The notes under the pieces: generated by a model
Seen by the model: the letters and a program-made list of their open reading frames with translations, nothing else
What the model was told of the DNA's origin: nothing
The model's database searches: none
Source of the DNA: Streptomyces sp. MUM 203J
GTDB taxonomy: Bacteria; Actinomycetota; Actinomycetes; Streptomycetales; Streptomycetaceae
Direction: 5' to 3'
NCBI RefSeq assembly: GCF_022414595.1
Contig: NZ_JADWYO010000070.1
Location: forward strand, 1-32,008
DNA length: 32,008 bases
Part shown: positions 1 to 6,534 of the stretch, piece after piece
Layout: every line of letters begins with the position of its first letter
Numbering within the stretch: the stretch's first letter is position 1
Translations under genes and position numbers: made by a program

Positions 1-2
1 CC

Positions 3-122
3 GCCACGCCCCCGCCCGGCTACGGGGCCGCGCCCACGCCCCCGCCCGGCGTCGGGCACGCCGCCACGCCCCCGCCCGTAGCCGGTTACCAGGCCACCCC
101 GCCGCCCGGGTACGGTCAGGCG
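3..122 (+). repeat. Tandem 30-bp coding repeat, four units
   Basis: Four consecutive 30-nt units (3-32, 33-62, 63-92, 93-122) encode the ten-residue motif [A/P]TPPPxxGxx, and a degenerate fifth unit follows (PTPHPYTHPV). The array continues past the left edge, so its full copy number is unknown. It is in frame with the membrane protein that ends at 944. Period and frame were read directly from the sequence. Confidence 0.85.
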
Positions 123-944
123 CCCACGCCGCACCCGTACACCCACCCGGTCGTCGGCACTGACCCGTACGGCGGCACACAGCCGGCGCCCATGCCCGCT
201 CCGGCTCCCGCTCCGGCGCCCAAGCGGAAGTCGCGCGTCGGGCTGGTGGCCCTGGCCGCGGTGCTGGTGTTCGCCGTCGCGGGCAGCGCCACCGCGTACT
301 TCGTCCTCAAGGACAAGGACCAGAACAGCCAGTCGCAGGGTGACGGCGGAAGCGATCAGCCCCGTACCCCGTCCTCGCCCTCTCCGGCGGGCGGTGGTGA
401 CGCCGCAGGCGGCGACCAGACCGGGAGCGGCACGGGCTCCGACTCCGGTTCCGACCCGGATTCCGGCTCGGACTCCGGCTCAGAGCCCGAGCCCGGGGCC
501 GGGACCACGCCCGGCACCGGCTCGTCCGTCGGCGACGAGGGATCCACCGACCCGCCCGCCGCCGTGGAGTACCCGGGCATCGACCTGGTCAAGCGCTACG
601 AACTCGCCCTCGCCGACGACCCGGTGAAGCCCAAGACCGACGGCGGCGACATCTACAACAGCCCGGTCTCCGGGATCGCCATCGCGAAGAGCAGCGCCCG
701 CCTCGTCCTCCTGCGCACCGGACAGCCGGGCACCCTGGAGACCTGCATCAACGAGACGCGGTACGCGCAGTCCATCAGCAAGTCGAAGATGAGCAAGGGC
801 TCCCGCATCTGCGTGCAGAACGGCGCCGGGGACGTCGCCCTGCTCACCGTCACGGGCTTCTCGCCGGACTCCGACCCCAGCGACTACATCAGCATGGACC
901 TGACGGTGTGGCGCGGAGCCATGGACGTCGATCCGATGAGCTGA
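3..944 (+). CDS. Proline-rich single-pass membrane protein, 5' truncated
   Basis: The reading frame is open from the left edge, so the start lies outside the window; the ATG at 192 is internal. In order it encodes ten-residue Pro/Gly/Tyr repeats, a basic patch (KRKSR), one hydrophobic helix (VGLVALAAVLVFAVAGSATAY), a Ser/Asp/Gly/Pro-rich linker of about 95 residues, and a folded C-terminal domain of about 125 residues with two cysteines (LETC, SRICV) that could pair. The layout suggests a cytoplasmic repeat tail, one membrane pass and an extracytoplasmic domain. From memory, the C-terminal domain resembles the sensor-like tail on some Streptomyces Ser/Thr kinases and related membrane proteins, but no kinase domain is visible here. 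Function is not assigned. It ends head-to-head with the response regulator gene at 980. Confidence 0.8.
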   Translation, partial: ATPPPGYGAAPTPPPGVGHAATPPPVAGYQATPPPGYGQAPTPHPYTHPVVGTDPYGGTQPAPMPAPAPAPAPKRKSRVGLVALAAVLVFAVAGSATAYFVLKDKDQNSQSQGDGGSDQPRTPSSPSPAGGGDAAGGDQTGSGTGSDSGSDPDSGSDSGSEPEPGAGTTPGTGSSVGDEGSTDPPAAVEYPGIDLVKRYELALADDPVKPKTDGGDIYNSPVSGIAIAKSSARLVLLRTGQPGTLETCINETRYAQSISKSKMSKGSRICVQNGAGDVALLTVTGFSPDSDPSDYISMDLTVWRGAMDVDPMS

Positions 945-953
945 CGGCGGGCC

Positions 954-981
954 GACGGTCCGCCGGTGTCGGCGGACCGTC
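954..981. terminator. Perfect 12-bp hairpin between convergent genes
   Basis: GACGGTCCGCCG (954-965) and its exact reverse complement (970-981) enclose the loop GTGT. It sits between the stop of the membrane protein (944) and the stop of the convergent response regulator, and overlaps the latter by two bases. There is no T-tract, as is usual in Streptomyces. It probably works as a bidirectional terminator. Confidence 0.7.
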
Positions 982-1612
982 AGCGGCGGATCAGGCGGCG
1001 GGCGCGGGCCTCCGCGACCGCCGCCGTCCGCGACTCCACGCCCAGCTTGGCGAAGACATGGACCAGATGGGACTTGACGGTCGCCTGGCTGAGGAACAGC
1101 CGCTTGCTGATCTGCTGGTTCGACAGGCCCTCCCCGACCAGCTCCAGCACCTCCAGCTCCCGCTTCGTCAGCGTCTCGCCGGGCGTGCGCATCCGGTTCA
1201 TGAGGCGGTGCGCGACAGCCGGGGCGAGCGCCGACTGGCCCGCTGCCGCGGTCCGCACCGCCGCTGCCAGCTCCTCCGGCGGCGCGTCCTTCAGCAGGTA
1301 GCCGCTCGCGCCCGCCTCCACCGCCGCCAGGATGTCCGCGTCCGTGTCATACGTCGTGAGGACCAGCACCCGGGGCGCCCCCGGGCCCCGCGCGGTGATC
1401 GCCGCCGTCGCCTCCGAGCCGTGCAGCGCGCCGCCGGTGAACTGCAGGTCCATCAGGACCACGTCCACCCCGCCCGCTGCCGCGCGCTCCACGGCGGCCT
1501 CCGCCGTCGCCGCCTCCGCGACCACCGTGAAGCCGGGTTCGGTGTCCAGCACGGCCCGCAGCCCGGCCCGTACGACAGGGTGGTCGTCGGCCAGGAGAAG
1601 CCTGATCGTCAT
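980..1612 (-). CDS. NarL/LuxR-type response regulator, ChrA-like
   Basis: The 210-residue protein begins MTIRLLLADDHP. It has a receiver domain (about 1-120) with the acidic pair D9/D10, phosphoacceptor D55 in VVLMDLQF and the switch lysine in GYLLKDA. A C-terminal LuxR helix-turn-helix follows (LTKRELEVLELVGEGLSNQQISKRL). The ATG at 1612 overlaps the kinase stop by four bases (ATGA), indicating translational coupling. The open frame continues upstream of 1612, but that part only shadows the kinase gene. It is the cognate regulator of the kinase at 1609-2805 and most likely controls the divergent transporter at 2919. By gene order and family it resembles ChrA/HrrA of corynebacteria; that assignment is inference. 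Confidence 0.9.
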   Translation of the reverse strand: MTIRLLLADDHPVVRAGLRAVLDTEPGFTVVAEAATAEAAVERAAAGGVDVVLMDLQFTGGALHGSEATAAITARGPGAPRVLVLTTYDTDADILAAVEAGASGYLLKDAPPEELAAAVRTAAAGQSALAPAVAHRLMNRMRTPGETLTKRELEVLELVGEGLSNQQISKRLFLSQATVKSHLVHVFAKLGVESRTAAVAEARARRLIRR

Positions 1613-2805
1613 GCCGGGACCTCCGGATTCAGGGGCAGCGCGACCGCCACCGCCGTGCCCTGGCCCGGCGCCGACTCCACCGCGAACGTGCCGCCCAGCG
1701 ACTCCGCCCGCGCCCGCATCGCGGGCAGCCCGAACCCCCCGTCGGGGGAGGGAGCGCACAGGGCGGGGTCGAAGCCCCGGCCGTCGTCCACCACGTCCAG
1801 CGTCACCGAACCCTCCATGAACGTCAGCGTGATCTCCGCACGCTCCGCCTCCGCGTGCCGCACCGTGTTGGCCAGCGCCGACTGGGCGATCCGCAGCAGC
1901 GCCACCTCGTACGGCGTCGGCAGCACGACCGGCGTACCGGCCAGCGAGAAGCGCACGGCCGGGCCCCCGTGCCCCGAAGGCCCCTGCTCGCACAGTCGTC
2001 GCAGCGCCGCCTCCAGCGACCCGCGCCCCTCCAGATCCGGCGGCGCCAGCGCCCGTACGAAACGACGTGCCTCCGCCAGGTTGTCCTGCGCCGCCCGGCG
2101 CGCCTGCTCGATGTGCCCGGCCGCCGGGGAGTCCGGCGGCAGGGCCCGCTCGGCGGCCCGCAGCAGCAACTGGATCGACGACAGGCCTTGTGCCAGCGTG
2201 TCGTGGATCTCCCGGGCCAGCCGCTCGCGTTCCGCCAGCGTCCCCGCGTGCCGCTCCGCCGCCGCCAGCTCCTCGCGCGTCGAGATCAGCTCCTCGATGA
2301 GCCTGCGCCGCCGCTCGCTCTCCCGGTACAGCGCCTGATAACCGAGGACCGTCGCCACCGCGACCGCCGCGCCCAGCAGCGGCCCCACGAACACCCCCGG
2401 GTTCAGCGGTTCCCCGTGTCCCAGGTACGCGGCGATCGCCGCGCCCGCCGTCACCGTGACCGCCGGCAGCGCCCACCGCACCGGCAGCAGGTGCAGTTGC
2501 AGGAAGTACAGCGGGAACGCCACCCACAGCCCGTCCGGCGTCAGCGCCAGCAGCACCAGCCACGCCGCGCACAGCATCCCCAGCCACACCGCGGCCGCCG
2601 CCTGCGACTCCCGCACGCTACGGAGCGCGGACCCCGCCCCGTACACGGCGGCCGTCAGGACCGCGACCGCCACCACGGCCCCCGGGTGCGACGCCGTGTG
2701 GCCGTACACGGCGCGCAGGGCCGCCTGAGCCAGCAGACCGACCAGGAGGAGGTGCAGACAGACGCGCAGTACGCGCAGGGCAGGAGTGAGGGAGCGTGGA
2801 TCCAT
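1609..2805 (-). CDS. NarL-family sensor histidine kinase, ChrS-like
   Basis: The 398-residue membrane kinase has an N-terminal part with about five or six hydrophobic helices (residues 10-160) and almost no extracytoplasmic loops, suggesting sensing within the membrane. Next come a charged linker (ESERRRRLIEELISTREEL), a HisKA_3 domain with phosphoacceptor H201 in REIHDTLAQGL, and an HATPase domain with N-box (LLRIAQSALANTVRHAE), G1 (DDGRGFD) and G2 (GGFGLPAMRARAESLGG). The ATG at 2805 is the first good start. The gene is divergent from the FtsX-type exporter at 2919. ChrS and HrrS have comparable multi-helix membrane input domains and sense haem; whether this one does is inferred from layout only. 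Confidence 0.9.
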   Translation of the reverse strand: MDPRSLTPALRVLRVCLHLLLVGLLAQAALRAVYGHTASHPGAVVAVAVLTAAVYGAGSALRSVRESQAAAAVWLGMLCAAWLVLLALTPDGLWVAFPLYFLQLHLLPVRWALPAVTVTAGAAIAAYLGHGEPLNPGVFVGPLLGAAVAVATVLGYQALYRESERRRRLIEELISTREELAAAERHAGTLAERERLAREIHDTLAQGLSSIQLLLRAAERALPPDSPAAGHIEQARRAAQDNLAEARRFVRALAPPDLEGRGSLEAALRRLCEQGPSGHGGPAVRFSLAGTPVVLPTPYEVALLRIAQSALANTVRHAEAERAEITLTFMEGSVTLDVVDDGRGFDPALCAPSPDGGFGLPAMRARAESLGGTFAVESAPGQGTAVAVALPLNPEVPA

Positions 2806-2918
2806 GACCCGTCCAGCCTAGGCGGACGATTCCGTTCCGGCCCTCAACCGAAAGTTTGATACCGCGCCCATCCGCGGCGCGATGCCGGTGGCGGGGGCGG
2901 GCGGCCAGGCTGGTCGTC
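2806..2918. promoter_or_regulatory. Divergent promoter region between kinase and exporter
   Basis: These 113 bp hold the control region for both the two-component genes and the transporter genes. An A/T-rich patch at about 2846-2863 stands out in otherwise GC-rich DNA and contains an imperfect inverted repeat (TCAAC, then GTTTGA). It is the best place for a promoter core and a response-regulator site. No convincing -35/-10 pair could be fixed. Confidence 0.45.
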
Positions 2919-4010
2919 ATGTTCGTGGCATGGAGAGACCTGCGATTCGCCAAGGGGCGGTTCGCCTTGATGGGCACGGTGATCGTGCTGATCACACTGC
3001 TGGTGGGGCTGCTGTCCGGCCTGACGGCCGGACTGGCGCGGGAGAACATCTCGGCCGTCACCGGGCTGCCCGCCGACCGGCTCGCGTTCGCGGCGCCGCC
3101 GGCCGGCCGCGAGGTGTCGTTCACCTCGTCGGCGGTGCCGGAGAGCGCGTGGCGCACCTGGGCGCGGCAGCCGGGGGTGACCTCCGCCGAGCCGCTCGGG
3201 ATCAGCACGCTGAACGCGGGCGCGGAGGACGGGCGTACCGCTGCGGTGTCGCTCTTCGGTACCGAGCCCGGCTCCGGCATCGCGCCGGGTGGGACGCGGC
3301 TGGGGGACGGGCGGGCGGTCCTGTCCGGCTCGGCGGCCGATGAGCTGGGCGTGAGCGCCGGGGACACGGTCCGGCTGGGTGCGGCGGGGCGGGAGGTGAC
3401 CGTCGCGGCGGTCGAGGGCGACGCCTCGTACGCGCACACGCCGGTGGTGTGGACGACGCTGGACGACTGGCAGGCCCTGGCCCGCACCGGGACGGCCTCG
3501 GAGAAGCAGGCCACGGTTGTCGCGCTGCGGGGCGACGGTGTCGATTTCGGTGCCGGGGACAGGGCTGCGGGCACCGAGAGCCGCAGCCTCGAAGGCGCGC
3601 TGGAGGCCATAGCGTCGTACCAGGCGGAGAACGGCTCGCTGCAGCTGATGCGGGGCTTCCTGTTCGTGATCTCCGCGCTGGTCACCGGAGCGTTCTTCAC
3701 CGTGTGGACGATCCAGCGGAGCGGGGACGTGGCGGTGCTGAAGGCGCTTGGCGCCTCCACCTTCTATCTGCTGAAGGACGCGCTGGGGCAGGCCGTGGTG
3801 ATGCTGGCCGCCGGGACACTGCTGGGTACGGGCCTGGCGGCAGGGCTCGGGGCGCTGGTGAGCGGCGGAAACGTGCCGTTCGTGCTGGAGCCGCTGACCG
3901 TGCTGGGGCCCGCGGCCGTGATGATCGCGCTGGGTGTCGTCGGCGCGGCCCTGTCCATCCGGCGGATCACCGCCGTCGACCCGCTGACCGCGCTGGGGAG
4001 TGCCCGATGA
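2919..4010 (+). CDS. FtsX-type ABC permease, HrtB-like haem exporter
   Basis: The 363-residue protein starts at the ATG opening MFVAWRDLRFAKGRF. It has one N-terminal transmembrane helix (about 14-37), an extracytoplasmic domain of about 200 residues, three C-terminal helices (about 246-268, 290-315, 325-350) and the usual FtsX ending RRITAVDPLTAL. Four helices with one large external domain is the MacB/HrtB architecture. Length and N-terminus look like HrtB haem exporters of Gram-positive bacteria. In corynebacteria hrtBA is divergent from the chrSA two-component genes, as here. A start 21 codons further upstream is open but has no homology-like content. It shares an ATGA overlap with the ATPase gene. 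It could instead export a peptide or lipid. Confidence 0.82.
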   Translation: MFVAWRDLRFAKGRFALMGTVIVLITLLVGLLSGLTAGLARENISAVTGLPADRLAFAAPPAGREVSFTSSAVPESAWRTWARQPGVTSAEPLGISTLNAGAEDGRTAAVSLFGTEPGSGIAPGGTRLGDGRAVLSGSAADELGVSAGDTVRLGAAGREVTVAAVEGDASYAHTPVVWTTLDDWQALARTGTASEKQATVVALRGDGVDFGAGDRAAGTESRSLEGALEAIASYQAENGSLQLMRGFLFVISALVTGAFFTVWTIQRSGDVAVLKALGASTFYLLKDALGQAVVMLAAGTLLGTGLAAGLGALVSGGNVPFVLEPLTVLGPAAVMIALGVVGAALSIRRITAVDPLTALGSAR

Positions 4011-4690
4011 GCCTGCTGCTTGACGACGTGACGCTGACGTACCCGGACGGGGACGGGCGCCTGACCGCACTGGACGCTGTCGGGCTGTCGGTTCCGGCGG
4101 GGTCGCTGACGGCGGTCGTCGGACCGTCCGGGTCCGGCAAGTCCAGCCTGCTGGCGGTGGCCGCGACGCTGGTGACCCCGGACCGGGGACGGGTGCTGGT
4201 GGACGGCGTCGACACGTCCGCGCTGGACCCCGCGGGGCGGGCCGCGTTGCGGCTCGGGCGCGTCGGGATCGTGTTCCAGCAGCCGAACCTGCTGCCGTCG
4301 CTGACGGCGGTCGAGCAGTTGCTGGTGATGGCCCACATGGCCGGACGCGGTGTGGGAGACGCTCACGGACGGGCGATGGAGCTGCTGGAGGCGGTGGGGC
4401 TGGGCGGGCAGGCCGGGCGGCGCCCGCACCAGCTGTCGGGCGGACAGCGGCAGCGGGTGAACATCGCGCGGGCGCTGATGAACGAGCCCGCGGTGCTGCT
4501 GGTCGACGAGCCGACGAGCGCGCTGGACCATGAGCGGGGGGCGGCGGTGCTGGACCTGCTGGCCGCGCTGACCCGCGAGCGCGGCACGGCGACGGTGCTC
4601 GTCACCCACGACGAGGCCCACCTGCACCTCGCGGACACGGTGGTCACGGTCCGCGACGGCCGGGTGAGCGCGGGCTGCCGGGCGGCGTGA
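4007..4690 (+). CDS. ABC ATPase of the HrtA/LolD/MacB type
   Basis: The 227-residue cytoplasmic ATPase energises the permease encoded just upstream. Motifs seen are Walker A GPSGSGKSS (39-47), Q-loop VFQQPNLLPSLT, signature LSGGQRQRV (from 143), Walker B VLLVDEPTSALD and H-loop VTHDEAH. The SALT-like YPDG segment and the Q-loop text are typical of the LolD/MacB/HrtA branch. The ATG at 4007 overlaps the permease stop (ATGA), so the two are translated together. With the divergent two-component system it would form a four-gene stress-responsive export module; the substrate, probably haem or a membrane-active compound, is inferred. Confidence 0.9.
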   Translation: MSLLLDDVTLTYPDGDGRLTALDAVGLSVPAGSLTAVVGPSGSGKSSLLAVAATLVTPDRGRVLVDGVDTSALDPAGRAALRLGRVGIVFQQPNLLPSLTAVEQLLVMAHMAGRGVGDAHGRAMELLEAVGLGGQAGRRPHQLSGGQRQRVNIARALMNEPAVLLVDEPTSALDHERGAAVLDLLAALTRERGTATVLVTHDEAHLHLADTVVTVRDGRVSAGCRAA

Positions 4691-5088
4691 CGGGGCGGGC
4701 CGCGTCGCGGGTGCGCCCGCGTATCGGCGGCCGTCCGGCCCCGTGGCGGCCGGACGGCCGGCGGTGCCGTTGCGGCGGGCGTACGTACTGTGCGGAGTCC
4801 CGGTGGCGGGGGCGCCGGTGCCGTCGGGCGGGTACCCGGCGTGCGCGGCGCCCCGTCGGCGGGGGACCGGGCCTTCTGCGGCGGCGAGGCTCCGGCCCGG
4901 TGCGGCATGCCTGCCGCGCGGGGCGTCCCGGCTGTGGCGGTGCGTGCCGCTGCCGGTGCGTGGTGCCGACCGCTTTCCGGAGGACCGCCGTGGCGCCGGC
5001 GTGCTTCTGCTCCGTGGGTGTTGGGTGTGCCGGGGGGCACTCCTGCGGATCACCTCCGCACGACGGCTCGTGCGGGCGCCGGACGTAC

Positions 5089-5134
5089 GGCGGGTGTCAT
5101 CACCGCCGTGGCTGCGGGGGTGATGACACCCGCC
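5089..5134. terminator. Perfect 16-bp inverted repeat
   Basis: GGCGGGTGTCATCACC (5089-5104) is exactly complementary to 5119-5134, with a 14-nt loop between. It could act as a terminator for the upstream exporter operon or as a dyad-symmetric protein site. The TGTCATCACC part is less GC-rich than its surroundings, which leaves room for a binding site. Confidence 0.55.
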
Positions 5135-5206
5135 GCGAGGGCGTGCGGGTCGGCACGGTGCGGGTCCCCGCCGTGGTGTGCGGCGGGTGGGCCGGGGCGG
5201 TTGTGC

Positions 5207-5257
5207 CCCCGCTGTGCCCACCCGTTCCGCCGGGGAGAACGGGTGGGCACAGCGGGG
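5207..5257. repeat. Perfect 21-bp palindromic unit, REP-like
   Basis: The arms at 5207-5227 and 5237-5257 are perfectly complementary over 21 bp (left arm starts CCCCGCTGTGCCCACC), with a 9-nt loop CGCCGGGGA. Three words of this element recur in rearranged order at 17941-18001, suggesting a dispersed palindromic family rather than a unique terminator. It lies between convergent genes, so termination is also possible. Confidence 0.65.
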
Positions 5258-5396
5258 AACCGGTCCCGTGGCCGCAGCACCCGAGCCGCATCCGCACCTC
5301 GCGTGCGCCGCTCCCGTTCCGGGAGCTGACCCGCACCCCGTGGGCGCCGCCCACCCGTGGGCCTCCCCGCCGGGACGGCGACCCACAGGGGGCGGG

Positions 5397-6197
5397 TCAG
5401 GCCTGGAGGGTCGTCGTGGTGAGCGCGGTGGACAGGTCGCGGGCGACTTCCTGGAGCACCGGCACGATCTTGTCCGTCTCCGCCTCGGTCACCCGCCCCG
5501 CGGGCCCCGAGATGGAGATCGCCGCCGGTGTGGGCGAGTCCGGTACGGACACCGCGAGGCACCGCACCCCTATCTCCTGCTCGTTGTCGTCGACCGCGTA
5601 CCCCGCCGCCCGCACCTGCTCCAGCGCCGCGAGGAAGCCCTCAGGCGTGGTGATGGTCTTCTCCGTCGCCGCGGGCATGCCCGTACGGGCGAGCAGGGCC
5701 CGCACCTCCTCCGGCGGGGTGTGGGCCAGCAGGGCCTTGCCCACACCCGTGGAGTGGGGGAGCACCCGGCGGCCCACCTCGGTGAACATCCGCATCGAGT
5801 GCTTGGACGGCACCTGCGCCACGTAGACGATCTCGTCCCCGTCGAGCAGGGCCATGTTCGCCGTCTCGCCCGTCTCCTCGACGAGGCGGGACAGGTACGG
5901 ACGCGCCCACGTGCCCAGCAGGCGGGACGCGGACTCCCCGAGGCGGATCAGCCGCGGCCCGAGCGCGTACCGCCTGTTGGCCTGCTGGCGTACGTACCCG
6001 CAGGCGACCAGCGTGCGCATGAGCCGGTGGATGGTGGGCAGCGGCAGTCCGCTGCTCGACGAGAGTTCGCTCAGCCCGACCTCGCCCCCGGCGTCGGCCA
6101 TCCTCTCCAGGAGGTCGAAGGCACGCTCAAGGGACTGGACGCCGCCGCCTCCGGCGGGCTTGGCGGCGTCGGTGGCGCTGGCGCTGGACGTCGGCAC
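5397..6197 (-). CDS. allR: IclR-family repressor of allantoin genes, AllR-like
   Basis: The 266-residue regulator has a winged helix-turn-helix (about 18-80, VQSLERAFDLLERM ... LPLPTIHRLMRTLVACGYV) and an IclR effector domain (HSTGVGKALLA; GYAVDDNEQEIGVRCLAV). I chose the GTG at 6197 because AAAGGA lies eight bases upstream on the minus strand; a TTG ten codons earlier is open but has no clear ribosome-binding site. The gene is divergent from allB-alc, and an IclR regulator next to allantoin genes is the AllR arrangement described in Streptomyces coelicolor, where AllR represses purine-ureide catabolism. Binding to the sites at 6349-6480 is inferred. Confidence 0.88.
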   Translation of the reverse strand: MPTSSASATDAAKPAGGGGVQSLERAFDLLERMADAGGEVGLSELSSSSGLPLPTIHRLMRTLVACGYVRQQANRRYALGPRLIRLGESASRLLGTWARPYLSRLVEETGETANMALLDGDEIVYVAQVPSKHSMRMFTEVGRRVLPHSTGVGKALLAHTPPEEVRALLARTGMPAATEKTITTPEGFLAALEQVRAAGYAVDDNEQEIGVRCLAVSVPDSPTPAAISISGPAGRVTEAETDKIVPVLQEVARDLSTALTTTTLQA

Positions 6198-6348
6198 GTC
6201 AACGGTCCTTTCGAGGCGGGTGGACAAGGCAGCAGCCTACCGGGCCCGCGCGGCAGGCACAGTGCCCGCATCATGGGATCAAGGCCGGTCAGGGGCTGTT
6301 TGTCCGGGTGTCCGCCGTGATCCGTGGCAGGCGCGGAACGCTCCGCTG

Positions 6349-6397
6349 TGTGGAACCACATTCTACTCTCCGGAATCCTCTTTCCGTTTTGTGGAAA
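6349..6397. promoter_or_regulatory. Two IclR-type operator candidates
   Basis: TGTGGAACCACA (6349-6360, arms TGTGG/CCACA) and a second dyad TTTCC...GGAAA (6381-6397, 7-nt spacer) lie between allR and allB. Both carry the word TGTGGAA (6349 and 6390). TGGAA/TTTCC half-sites are typical of IclR-family operators. Their position nearer allR suggests autoregulation, joint control, or both. Confidence 0.5.
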
Positions 6398-6430
6398 TCT
6401 CCAAGCGGAGTCTCTGTCCTCGGGCGACCC

Positions 6431-6460
6431 TTGACGGCGCAGGACGGGCGGGTGAAGACT
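6431..6460 (+). promoter_or_regulatory. Putative vegetative promoter of allB-alc
   Basis: TTGACG (6431-6436) and AAGACT (6455-6460) are separated by 18 bp and match the Streptomyces -35 TTGACn and -10 TAgAcT patterns well. Transcription would start within the operator at 6462-6480, leaving a leader of roughly 65 nt before the ATG at 6535. Confidence 0.5.
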
Positions 6461-6461
6461 C

Positions 6462-6480
6462 CTTCAACAGTTCGTTGAAG
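6462..6480. promoter_or_regulatory. Operator overlapping the allB start of transcription
   Basis: CTTCAAC-AGTTC-GTTGAAG is a perfect dyad with 7-bp arms and a 5-bp spacer, directly after the -10 hexamer. A repressor bound here would block initiation. The allantoin repressor encoded at 5397-6197 is the obvious candidate. Its half-site differs from the TGGAA-type dyads upstream, so a second regulator cannot be excluded. Confidence 0.6.
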
Positions 6481-6534
6481 CTTGCCGGATGAGGCGGGAG
6501 TGACGGGAATACCGTGAATGGGGAGAGTCTGAGC

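Larger units (their letters stand above)
4691..5396. other. 0.7-kb gene-free stretch with hairpins
   Basis: No frame here has a recognisable domain or plausible start and ribosome-binding site; the open frames are Arg/Gly/Pro-rich, as expected by chance at this GC content. The stretch lies between convergent genes (ATPase ending 4690, allR-like ending 5397). It contains two long perfect inverted repeats (5089-5134 and 5207-5257) and a smaller one with 7-bp arms (5167-5187). It is longer than a simple double terminator needs, so it may hold a decayed gene or an untranslated RNA. Confidence 0.6.

Noticed and set aside
4687..5826. Long Cys/Arg-rich plus-strand frame after the exporter ATPase
   Set aside because: It runs through the hairpins and then antisense through the IclR gene. 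Cys richness comes from TGC/TGT in GC-rich DNA and no zinc-motif spacing repeats.
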